A stretch of DNA of 64,000 nt from Pueribacillus sp041725775. Its GTDB lineage: Bacteria; Bacillota; Bacilli; Bacillales; UBA6769. Where the stretch lies: assembly GCF_041725775.1 (NCBI RefSeq), contig NZ_JBEUEL010000004.1, positions 62,001 to 126,000 of the forward strand. The letters are read 5' to 3'. Under the pieces are notes generated by a model. That model did no database searches and was not told the origin of the DNA. It saw only the letters and a program-made list of their open reading frames with translations. Positions 17,174 through 24,639 of the stretch are shown here, piece by piece (position 1 is the stretch's first letter; each line of letters starts with the position of its first letter). The translations under genes and the position numbers were made by a program.

Positions 17174-17184
17174 AGTATAGCATA
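17174..17184 (-). promoter_or_regulatory. CcpN-type operator, site 2 (inverted)
   Basis: AGTATAGCATA is, read on the minus strand, TATGCTATACT, again a full match to TRTGHYATAYW. It faces site 1 with 12 bases between them and covers the start of the gapB transcript. Confidence 0.65.
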
Positions 17185-17205
17185 TATCACGGAAGGGGCA
17201 TCTTA

Positions 17206-18234
17206 ATGAAAACGAAAATAGCAATTAATGGCTTCGGAAGAATCGGGAGAATGGTCTTTCGAAAGGCGATTACTCGCGATGATTTAGATGTTGTTGCTGT
17301 GAATGCGAGCTACCCTGCGGAAACACTTGCACATTTAGTTAAGTATGACAGTGTGCACGGAACGTTTGATGCTGATGTGAAAGCTGGCGAAAACGCGTTA
17401 ATCATAAATGGAAAAACAGTAAAGCTGTTAAGCAATCGAGATCCGAAACAACTACCATGGAAAGAACTTGAAGTTGATATCGTCATCGAAGCAACAGGTG
17501 TATTTAAATCAAAAGAAACGGCTGGTTATCATATTGAGGCGGGTGCAAAGAAAGTATTAATAACAGCACCTGGAAAAGATGAAGACATTACAATTGTAAT
17601 GGGTGTTAATGAAGAACAATATGACACCGAAAAACATCATATTATTTCTAATGCTTCTTGTACAACGAACTGTCTCGCACCGGTTGCGAAGGTGATTGAC
17701 GATGCTTTTGGTATTGAACGTGGACTGATGACGACCGTTCATGCGTATACGAATGACCAGAAAAATATTGACAATCCACATAAAGACTTACGTAGAGCGA
17801 GAGCTTGCGGCATGTCAATCATTCCAACTTCAACAGGAGCTGCAAAAGCATTATCAAAAGTATTGCCCCATTTAGAAGGAAAAATGAACGGCATGGCATT
17901 ACGTGTTCCGACACCAAATGTATCACTCGTTGATCTTGTCGTCGACGTGAAAACACCAGTTACTGAAGAAACGGTGAATCGTGTGCTCAAAGAAGCATCT
18001 GAAGGTGAGTTAAAAGGAATTCTAGGCTATACGGAAGAACCGTTAGTCTCGATTGATTTTAATGGGAATGAAAACTCATCCATTATCGATGGTTTATCAA
18101 CGATGGTCATGGGTGAGAACAAAGTAAAAGTACTTGCTTGGTATGACAACGAATGGGGTTACTCATGTCGTGTCGTTGACTTAGCGGCACATGTCGGACA
18201 AGAAATGTATAATCGCTCAGAAGTAGGGGTTTAA
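17206..18234 (+). CDS. gapB: Glyceraldehyde-3-phosphate dehydrogenase, gluconeogenic type
   Basis: Works in the gluconeogenic direction, converting 1,3-bisphosphoglycerate to glyceraldehyde 3-phosphate, usually with NADPH. The Rossmann motif NGFGRIGR (8-15) and catalytic Cys152 (SNASCTTNC) with His179 are present. The residues after strand 2 read NASYPAETLAHL rather than the Asp-containing form of glycolytic GapA, which marks the NADP-preferring GapB group. At 342 residues it has normal length. It has its own promoter with two CcpN-like sites and ends in a terminator overlapping the stop codon. Confidence 0.95.
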   Translation: MKTKIAINGFGRIGRMVFRKAITRDDLDVVAVNASYPAETLAHLVKYDSVHGTFDADVKAGENALIINGKTVKLLSNRDPKQLPWKELEVDIVIEATGVFKSKETAGYHIEAGAKKVLITAPGKDEDITIVMGVNEEQYDTEKHHIISNASCTTNCLAPVAKVIDDAFGIERGLMTTVHAYTNDQKNIDNPHKDLRRARACGMSIIPTSTGAAKALSKVLPHLEGKMNGMALRVPTPNVSLVDLVVDVKTPVTEETVNRVLKEASEGELKGILGYTEEPLVSIDFNGNENSSIIDGLSTMVMGENKVKVLAWYDNEWGYSCRVVDLAAHVGQEMYNRSEVGV

Positions 18235-18251
18235 TCACCTCTACTTTTTTT
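18222..18251 (+). terminator. gapB terminator
   Basis: AGTAGGGGT (18222-18230) pairs with ACCTCTACT (18237-18245) and is followed by a run of seven T. The stem overlaps the end of the gapB frame. Confidence 0.8.
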
Positions 18252-18332
18252 GTTATAAATCGGAACTATACATTTTTAAACGAACCTGGTACACTTAATC
18301 ATGTAGATTAATATAGATGGAGGAGAGCTTAG

Positions 18333-19487
18333 ATGAGCTTAGTGAAGGAAAAGGGTTATTTTGGTCAATTTGGTGGGAGCTTCGTTCCACCAGCCTTACA
18401 GGAAGTATTATCGAATTTAGATGCGAACTTTGAAAAATATAAAGATGATGAAGATTTTATTCAAGAATTTAAATATTATTTAAAAGACTTTGTTGGTCGC
18501 GATAACCCGCTTACGTTTGCGAAACGATTAACTGAAAAACTAGGCGGTGCAAAAATCTATTTAAAGCGTGAAGATCTAAACCATACAGGTGCACATAAAA
18601 TTAATAACGCCATCGGACAAATTTTACTAGCAAAACGAATGGGATTAAAGCGAATTATCGCTGAAACAGGAGCCGGGCAGCATGGAGTGGCAACAGCGAC
18701 GGCTTGTGCGATGTTCGGAATGGAATGTGTCATCTATATGGGTGCTGAAGATACGAAAAGGCAAGCATTGAACGTGTTTCGAATGGAGCTGTTAGGTGCT
18801 AAAGTTGTCTCTGTAGAAAAAGGACAAGGAAGGCTAAAAGACGCAGTCGATGAAGCATTAAGTGACCTCGTTCAAAATCATGAAAATACGTTTTATTTGC
18901 TCGGATCTGCAGTCGGTCCACATCCATATCCTACAATCGTAAAACATTTTCAATCGATCATTAGCGAAGAGTCGAAAAGACAAATCGTTGAAAAAGAGGG
19001 GAAATTACCGACAGCGGTCATTGCCTGTACGGGCGGAGGAAGTAATGCAATCGGTGCATTTGCTCACTATTTGGATGACGAAGACGTTCGTCTTATCGGT
19101 GTAGAGCCTGATAAAGCACCTTCGTTAACGAAGGGAGTCCCTGCTGAGATTCACGGATTTAAATGTTTAGCCTTGATCGATGAAGAGGGGAACCCGATGC
19201 CAACGTATTCAATCGCAGCGGGTTTGGATTATCCTGGAATTGGACCGGAACATAGTTATTTGAAAGAATCTGGTCGTGCTGAATATTATGCTGTTTCGAA
19301 TGAAGAAGTGTTAGAAGCATTTCAAATTTTGTCGAAAACAGAAGGGATTATTCCAGCTTTGGAAAGTGCTCATGCGATTGCATATACATTAAAATTTGCA
19401 CCGACTTTATCGAAAGATGACGTTCTTATCGTAAACTTGTCTGGACGAGGCGATAAAGACGTTCAACAAGTGTTTGATATGTTATAA
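18333..19487 (+). CDS. trpB: Tryptophan synthase beta chain, stand-alone copy
   Basis: PLP enzyme that joins indole and serine to make tryptophan. The 384 residues carry the TrpB1 signatures: KREDLNHTGAHKINN with the PLP lysine at 89, ETGAGQHG (Glu111), the phosphate-binding GGGSNAIGAF, and SAGLDYPG-like AAGLDYPGIGPEHSYL. It is neither trpB2 nor the fused type. No trpA, trpC or other trp gene is nearby. In B. subtilis this gap between gapB and nrdR holds speD. It may be a second TrpB that salvages indole, or a moved biosynthetic gene; the sequence does not decide. It has its own ribosome site (GGAGGAG) and terminator. Confidence 0.9.
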   Translation: MSLVKEKGYFGQFGGSFVPPALQEVLSNLDANFEKYKDDEDFIQEFKYYLKDFVGRDNPLTFAKRLTEKLGGAKIYLKREDLNHTGAHKINNAIGQILLAKRMGLKRIIAETGAGQHGVATATACAMFGMECVIYMGAEDTKRQALNVFRMELLGAKVVSVEKGQGRLKDAVDEALSDLVQNHENTFYLLGSAVGPHPYPTIVKHFQSIISEESKRQIVEKEGKLPTAVIACTGGGSNAIGAFAHYLDDEDVRLIGVEPDKAPSLTKGVPAEIHGFKCLALIDEEGNPMPTYSIAAGLDYPGIGPEHSYLKESGRAEYYAVSNEEVLEAFQILSKTEGIIPALESAHAIAYTLKFAPTLSKDDVLIVNLSGRGDKDVQQVFDML

Positions 19488-19501
19488 TTACAACGAGTGG
19501 C

Positions 19502-19536
19502 GAGGCAAAGGGAGTTGTTGAACCTTTGCCTCTTTT
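19502..19536 (+). terminator. trpB terminator
   Basis: GAGGCAAAGG (19502-19511) pairs perfectly with CCTTTGCCTC (19523-19532), followed by TTTT. Confidence 0.85.
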
Positions 19537-19608
19537 GATTTTCATTGTAAAATGTCGAAAATCCTGCTATTCTTAAACTAATGTAATGATGGAGTGGAGT
19601 GATTTGAA

Positions 19609-20070
19609 GTGCGCTGCCCAAGTTGTCAACATAATGGTACGAGAGTTTTGGATTCAAGACCAGTACATGATGCCCGCTCTATTCGCAGGAGGAGAGAATG
19701 TGAGTCTTGTAATTTTCGATTTACGACATTTGAAACTGTCGAGGAAACTCCACTAATCGTTGTAAAAAAAGGCGGAACGAGAGAAGAGTTTAGTCGGGAC
19801 AAAGTGTTAAGAGGAATGATTAAAGCATGCGAAAAACGTCCTGTGCCTTTAGAAGTTTTAGAAGATGCAGTGAACAATATTGAAAAAGATATACGAAATG
19901 AAGGGTCCCTTGAAGTAAGTAGTGAAGATGTTGGGGAACTCGTCATGGAATATTTGGCAGATATCGATGAAGTGGCTTACGTACGATTTGCATCCGTATA
20001 TCGTCAATTTAAAGATATTAACGTTTTTGTTGAAGAACTTAAAGAATTGCTAAAACGAGTGGATAAATAA
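19609..20070 (+). CDS. nrdR: Transcriptional repressor NrdR
   Basis: Represses ribonucleotide reductase genes in response to (d)ATP. The N-terminal zinc ribbon uses Cys3, Cys6, Cys31 and Cys34 (CPSC ... CESC). An ATP-cone domain follows from about residue 46 (PLIVVKKGGTREEFSRDKV). At 153 residues it has normal length. The start is a GTG at 19609 preceded by GGAG nine bases earlier; zinc-ribbon residues start immediately, so no other start is possible. It precedes dnaB as in B. subtilis but ends with its own terminator here. Confidence 0.96.
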   Translation: MRCPSCQHNGTRVLDSRPVHDARSIRRRRECESCNFRFTTFETVEETPLIVVKKGGTREEFSRDKVLRGMIKACEKRPVPLEVLEDAVNNIEKDIRNEGSLEVSSEDVGELVMEYLADIDEVAYVRFASVYRQFKDINVFVEELKELLKRVDK

Positions 20071-20088
20071 ATAATTTTCCATGTTAAG

Positions 20089-20128
20089 AGAGCCTAAAGA
20101 TGTATATGAACCTTTAAGCTCTTTTTTT
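20089..20128 (+). terminator. nrdR terminator
   Basis: AGAGCCTAAAG (20089-20099) pairs with CTTTAAGCTCT (20112-20122), with one mismatch, followed by a T-run to 20128. Confidence 0.85.
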
Positions 20129-20214
20129 AGCATCGGCTTTATCCATAATTACTTGCTTTTTTATTTTCACGATTTGACGAAACAGTAGTCATTACCGCTC
20201 CTTCATAATACTTT

Positions 20215-20476
20215 GCTTTCCGCGGGCATGCTTGAGCCTCCACGCTAAAGGAATGGAGATTAAAGTCGTCACGCTCGAGACCCTCAATCATTATTCGAAG
20301 ACGTATTGTTCTATGTATATTTTCAGTACAGCATACTCGACTGTCTTTGTTTGAGTTCTTATTGCAATGTCAGGGACTATGATTACTCTGCCCATTAGTA
20401 CTCCTGTACGTCAGAAAATTTCGTACGAAGCCGTTCTTTGCTTCTAAGGAAGTTGTTGGTGTTACGCGCGGAAAGC
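20215..20476 (+). repeat. Dispersed repeat, copy C (diverged), with terminal inverted repeats
   Basis: The segment is bounded by a perfect 10-base inverted repeat, GCTTTCCGCG (20215-20224) and CGCGGAAAGC (20467-20476). Its middle (about 20271-20413) aligns with copy B: GTATTGTTCT, CAGCATACTCGA and GGGACTATGATTACTC are shared in order, with many substitutions. It fills most of the 509-base gap between nrdR and dnaB, downstream of the nrdR terminator. I see no coding sequence in this gap. Confidence 0.65.
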
Positions 20477-20579
20477 GACTACTTAGAGCTTTTACCGCAC
20501 AGCTTATTAATCTTGCTAGAGAAACAGTTTTTTAGAAATTTACTTCTTCGTAACAGGAATTGAGAAGGTTGGGGAAAAC

Positions 20580-21977
20580 ATGAGCAATCATTGGAAAGAA
20601 TTGCTACCGGTTGATCGGTATCAAGTTCGTGCAAATGGAATCATGCACGAATTTTATCGAAAAACGTTAACGACATTATATCAACCGTTAATCGGTTCGA
20701 TCGCGTATAGTCTTTATATGACATTATGGAGTCAAATAGACTCAGAGCGTGACTGGAGTAAGCCTTCAACCCATCGCAGTTTAATGAATGTCGTGCAACT
20801 GGATTTAAAACAAATTTTAGCGGGGAGGAAAAAATTAGAAGGGATTGGGCTGTTAAAAACATTTGTCAATGCTGACAGTGAGCCAAGAGATTATTTTTAT
20901 TTACTTGAAGCTCCGCTCTCACCGCGTCATTTTTTTAACGATGGGGTATTAAATGTCTATTTATATAACCGATTAGGTCATTATCACTTTCAGCAATTAA
21001 AAAAAGAATTTACAGCTTCAGAACTAACTAACGAAAGCGATTATCAGCAAGTAACCGCTGCTTTTAATGATGTGTTTGAATCTCTTCATCCTTCAGAAAT
21101 GGCCGTAAAAAAAGCTTCAGAAATGGAACAAGCGATGAAGTTGGAATCGGGAAATGATTATATCGATGAATCAGAAGGGACATCGATTCGCATATCTAAC
21201 GACTTTGATATCGATTGGCTTAAGAAAAGTGTTTCAGATTTAATTGTTCCAGACGAAGTGTTTACAGAAATAATTATCGAAGCGATAAAAAAACTAGCAT
21301 ATATTTATAAGCTCGAGCCGTTGCAAATGAAACAGATTGTTGAAACGACTTACCTAAAACATAACGACCTTACGGTTGAAGCACTACGTAAAGGAACTCA
21401 TGAATGGTACGCTCTCCAACATAATAACCAATTGCCACACTTAAGTATACGTGTTCAACCGCCATTGTACCGAGAGCATGTGAAAAATAAGCCTGAAACT
21501 GAAGAAGATAAAGCGGCACAACTGTTTGAAACGATTAGCCCATATGAACAACTTGAGAAGATAGCTGGTGGCGCAAAACCTGCTGAAAGTGATATTAAAA
21601 TAGTCGAATCACTTATGTTCGATCAAAAGTTATTACCTGGTGTTGTGAATGTCCTCATCGAATATGTCATGCGTACAAATGATATGAAGCTACCACGTGC
21701 TTACGTAGTCAAAATTGGTGCGCATTGGGCTCGCAAAAATATAAAAACGGTAAAAGAAGCGATGGCACTTGCACGAGCAGAACATCAAAAATATCAAGAG
21801 TGGTCAAGTCAAAATAAGCAAAGAAAAACGTCTACTTCAAAAAGAAACGAGAGAAAAGATACGCTTCCGAAATGGATGACAGATGAATACAAAACGCAGA
21901 AACAACAACCTGCTAATTTTGAACAGAAGAAAAAGCAGCTTGAAGCCCGATTGAAAAAAAAGTATAAAGAAAAATAG
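20580..21977 (+). CDS. dnaB: Replication initiation and membrane attachment protein DnaB
   Basis: Firmicute-type DnaB (not the helicase), which works with DnaD and DnaI to load the replicative helicase at oriC and at restart sites. The 465 residues are close to B. subtilis DnaB. The N-terminal winged-helix region and the later DnaB/DnaD C-terminal domain (about 310-400, with YVMRTNDMKLPRAYVVKIGAHWARKNI) are recognisable. The C-terminus is very lysine- and glutamine-rich. It starts with ATG at 20580. dnaI follows 29 bases later in the same operon. Confidence 0.93.
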   Translation: MSNHWKELLPVDRYQVRANGIMHEFYRKTLTTLYQPLIGSIAYSLYMTLWSQIDSERDWSKPSTHRSLMNVVQLDLKQILAGRKKLEGIGLLKTFVNADSEPRDYFYLLEAPLSPRHFFNDGVLNVYLYNRLGHYHFQQLKKEFTASELTNESDYQQVTAAFNDVFESLHPSEMAVKKASEMEQAMKLESGNDYIDESEGTSIRISNDFDIDWLKKSVSDLIVPDEVFTEIIIEAIKKLAYIYKLEPLQMKQIVETTYLKHNDLTVEALRKGTHEWYALQHNNQLPHLSIRVQPPLYREHVKNKPETEEDKAAQLFETISPYEQLEKIAGGAKPAESDIKIVESLMFDQKLLPGVVNVLIEYVMRTNDMKLPRAYVVKIGAHWARKNIKTVKEAMALARAEHQKYQEWSSQNKQRKTSTSKRNERKDTLPKWMTDEYKTQKQQPANFEQKKKQLEARLKKKYKEK

Positions 21978-22006
21978 TGATAGTACTGTAGTGAGAAGGT
22001 GACAAA

Positions 22007-22948
22007 GTGGAACCGATCCGAGATACTTTGACTGAAATGATGAAGAACAACAAATTTCAGTCAACGTTTTCGAAAATAAAGTCAGAAGTGTTAGCGAATC
22101 GTGAGATTCAAAAATTGATTAAAGACGAATCGATTACGAAACTAATGCTAGAAAACGGTCTGGCGAAATTATATGAATTCGATCAGCAACAAAAAAATTG
22201 CCTCGCATGTCCTGGATTAGAAAATTGTAAGAATATCATTCCTGGGTATAGTCCAGAGCTGATTGTCTCGCATGAAGCGATAGATGTCACATACAATCGC
22301 TGTCCCTTGAAAATTAAATATGATGAAGAATATCGACAGCAACAGCTGTTTGAAAGCTTATACATTCCGAAAGAAGTTGTGAATGCTCGTTTGTCACAAG
22401 TTGACATTGAGCCTGAGCGGATTGAAGCGATTCAACTAGCTGATAAATACGTAGATGAATTTGAAGAAGGAAAAACGAAGCATGGACTTTACTTTTATGG
22501 TGATTTTGGAGTCGGGAAAACTTTTTTAATGTGCGCAATTGCTAATGAATTAGCGTTTCAAAAGCAAGTAAAATCACTCATTGTCTACACTCCTGATTTT
22601 TTTCGCGAATTGAAAAATGCAATTGGGGATGATACGTTTCACGATAAGCTAAATTATATTAAAACTGTTCCATTGCTCATCTTAGATGATATTGGTTCCG
22701 AAACTATCTCAAGTTGGATTCGTGATGATGTACTCGGGTCGATCTTGCAGTATCGCATGATGGAAGGTTTGCCGACACTATATAGTTCAAACTATGATTA
22801 CGATGGGTTAGAAGATCATTTAGCGTATTCAGCAAAAGCTGGAACGGAACTGCTGAAAGCGAAACGAATTATGGAGCGCATACGTCATTATACCATTGCT
22901 CAATTTATCGGAGGAGCTAACCGAAGAGCAAACTACATTCAAAAATAA
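22007..22948 (+). CDS. dnaI: Primosomal protein / helicase loader DnaI
   Basis: AAA+ ATPase that loads the replicative helicase. An N-terminal zinc-binding domain contains Cys65, Cys68, His89 and Cys99, with an additional Cys74. The ATPase domain has Walker A GDFGVGKT (165-172) and Walker B LLILDDIG. Its C-terminal RIMERIRHY carries the arginine-finger region. At 313 residues it has normal length. The GTG at 22007 follows GAGAAGGTGA. It lies in an operon with dnaB, and ytxC follows after a hairpin. Confidence 0.95.
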   Translation: MEPIRDTLTEMMKNNKFQSTFSKIKSEVLANREIQKLIKDESITKLMLENGLAKLYEFDQQQKNCLACPGLENCKNIIPGYSPELIVSHEAIDVTYNRCPLKIKYDEEYRQQQLFESLYIPKEVVNARLSQVDIEPERIEAIQLADKYVDEFEEGKTKHGLYFYGDFGVGKTFLMCAIANELAFQKQVKSLIVYTPDFFRELKNAIGDDTFHDKLNYIKTVPLLILDDIGSETISSWIRDDVLGSILQYRMMEGLPTLYSSNYDYDGLEDHLAYSAKAGTELLKAKRIMERIRHYTIAQFIGGANRRANYIQK

Positions 22949-22959
22949 CTCATTTTTTT

Positions 22960-23000
22960 CCTTTTGCGCCATATATTTGTACAAGGTATGACGCAAAAGG
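22960..23000 (+). promoter_or_regulatory. Hairpin overlapping the ytxC ribosome binding site
   Basis: CCTTTTGCG (22960-22968) pairs with CGCAAAAGG (22992-23000), and CATA/TATG can extend the stem. The right arm contains the first part of the Shine-Dalgarno AAAAGGAGG. It may act as a translation control element or a partial terminator; no T-run follows. Confidence 0.5.
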
Positions 23001-23010
23001 AGGGGATGTT

Positions 23011-23892
23011 TTGATTAAAGTAGAATTTTCCAATCGTCAAGATTGTGAACAAATTTACAATCAGATTATGAATCATATTGAAAATGGAAATTATGAAGTT
23101 GTTTTTGGGGTATCTGTAAAAAAAGTCGGAAAAGAACTGCTTTACATCACATTCGATCGAGATGAGGTTACATTTCAATATGTAATCCAGCCGATGCTGT
23201 CACACGTGTTTGCGGATTACATTCTTGCTACGTTTGAACTTACATGGTTGCGTGACGTATTAAAAGAGAACTTTTATTATGAAGACAAAGATGAAATTCA
23301 GGAGATAGTTTCTTTGTTTTATTCAATTATGAATGGAAAACGGACGGATTTACCGAATGTTACATCGATTCCGTCTCGCCAAGGGCTTATCGAGAATGCG
23401 GTAAACTCGCTGCTAGATGATAGTTTTAAAAAGGAATTATCATTTAGCTTTGACTCATTTTTAAAGTTTCGTATGAAGGAATACCGCGAATGTATATTGA
23501 CTTACATAGAAATGGCGATCGATGAATACAAATTGGAACAAGATTATCAAAGTTTCATTGAAAATCTTCGTTCTTTTTTAGGTAAAAAAACGCCAATAAT
23601 GAATGTTTTGCACATCGTATATACAAATAAACCTGTCTTTTTTGATGAACATTTTCATTTAATCCATGAAGAACAAATAACGAGAGCAATGAACAATACG
23701 AGTTTTTTTTCCCATCAGTCGCTAATTGAACCTACATTATTACAACCATTGTTAACGTTTGCTCCGAAGGAAGTAATCGTTTATGCAGATGATGATCAGA
23801 CTGGAATTCTTTATACACTAAAAAATATTTTTCAAGAAAGATTGTCTATTCGAAGCTTGAAAGAAGTACCTGACATGAGTACGTCAAGTTAA
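23011..23892 (+). CDS. ytxC: YtxC family putative sporulation protein
   Basis: A 293-residue protein of the YtxC-like family, identified by family features and by position between dnaI and thrS as in B. subtilis. The start is TTG at 23011 after the strong site AAAAGGAGGGG. It has no membrane segment or catalytic motif that I recognise. The sequence is mostly mixed alpha/beta with many acidic residues. Its molecular function is unknown. The ribosome site is part of a stem (22960-22968 with 22992-23000), which could limit translation. Confidence 0.8.
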   Translation: MIKVEFSNRQDCEQIYNQIMNHIENGNYEVVFGVSVKKVGKELLYITFDRDEVTFQYVIQPMLSHVFADYILATFELTWLRDVLKENFYYEDKDEIQEIVSLFYSIMNGKRTDLPNVTSIPSRQGLIENAVNSLLDDSFKKELSFSFDSFLKFRMKEYRECILTYIEMAIDEYKLEQDYQSFIENLRSFLGKKTPIMNVLHIVYTNKPVFFDEHFHLIHEEQITRAMNNTSFFSHQSLIEPTLLQPLLTFAPKEVIVYADDDQTGILYTLKNIFQERLSIRSLKEVPDMSTSS

Positions 23893-23913
23893 CTTTGCAA
23901 TTATTTTTGATTC

Positions 23914-23942
23914 TTGATTTTCTTATTTATAATGCGTATAAT
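23914..23942 (+). promoter_or_regulatory. thrS promoter
   Basis: TTGATT (23914-23919), a 17-base spacer and a perfect TATAAT (23937-23942) lie just upstream of the T-box leader. Confidence 0.8.
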
Positions 23943-23947
23943 ATCTA

Positions 23948-24198
23948 CATAAGTTTACATGGAAAAAGTAATGATGAGGACATGAATTGTTGTATGGATG
24001 TTTTAAAGAGAAGGAAGTCGAGGCTGAAAGCTTCCAAACATTGTCAGCAGTTTACCACCTCTGAACTTCAACAGTGAACAGAGTAGCTGTTGCCGGAATG
24101 AACCGTTATCAAATGAAAGTGTTGCAACAAATGTTGCAGAAGCTGGGTGGAACCGCGAGTTGAACTTCTCGTCCCATTTTTTGGGACGGGATTTTTGT
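23948..24198 (+). promoter_or_regulatory. T-box riboswitch of thrS
   Basis: tRNA-sensing leader RNA. It has stem I elements (AGAGAAGGAAG, CTGAAAGCTTCC) and a specifier loop with ACC at 24054-24056, a threonine codon, followed by ACCTCTGAA as in other T-boxes. The T-box core GGGTGGAACCGCG is at 24145-24157, and the TGGA there would pair with a UCCA tRNA end. The terminator is CTCGTCCCA (24168-24176) / TGGGACGGG (24182-24190) plus T-run. Uncharged tRNA-Thr should allow read-through. About 440 bases, including repeat copy B, separate it from thrS. Confidence 0.93.
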
Positions 24199-24250
24199 TT
24201 TTTAAGGATCTTTTCGTAAGAATTAATGTATATCTTTATTCTCGCAGTTG

Positions 24251-24588
24251 AAAGAAACTATGCTAGTTGAAGCTATGCACTTGTTTTGCTCTGTTAACCT
24301 TCTAGTGTTATTACTGTAAATACATCAGTAGTTTGAAGCGGAGGAAATACACGAAGGCCTCTGTAGGAAAGCGAAGTGTATTTCCAAAGCAGTACTTATG
24401 GTACGCAAACCAAGAACGCCACGTTCGAGACTCCCAATGTTTACTCAGAGATGTATTGTTCTGGGTTTACTCTCAGCACAGCATACTCGAGGGAGCATTG
24501 TTTAAGTCCTGTGGCAACGTCTGGGACTGCGATTACTCGTCCCACCGTAAAAATTTGCACTAGCACATCCTGTGCGTCGCAGTTTATC
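24251..24588 (+). repeat. Dispersed repeat, copy B
   Basis: About 338 bases nearly identical to copy A in opposite orientation, and related to diverged copies C and D. It contains the GGAAATACAC / GTGTATTTCC hairpin at 24342-24385 and several GC-rich stems. It begins about 50 bases behind the T-box terminator and ends about 50 bases before the thrS start, so it is transcribed as part of the thrS leader whenever the T-box reads through. Confidence 0.9.
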
Positions 24589-24639
24589 GATATTGTATCA
24601 AAAACAACTTTATTAACAATTTAAAGGAGTGGAAGGAAC

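Noticed and set aside
24242..24584. TCGCAGTT at both edges of repeat copy B as a target-site duplication
   Set aside because: The left copy is outside, the right inside the repeat as defined by copy A, and copy A lacks such a pair. Probably chance.
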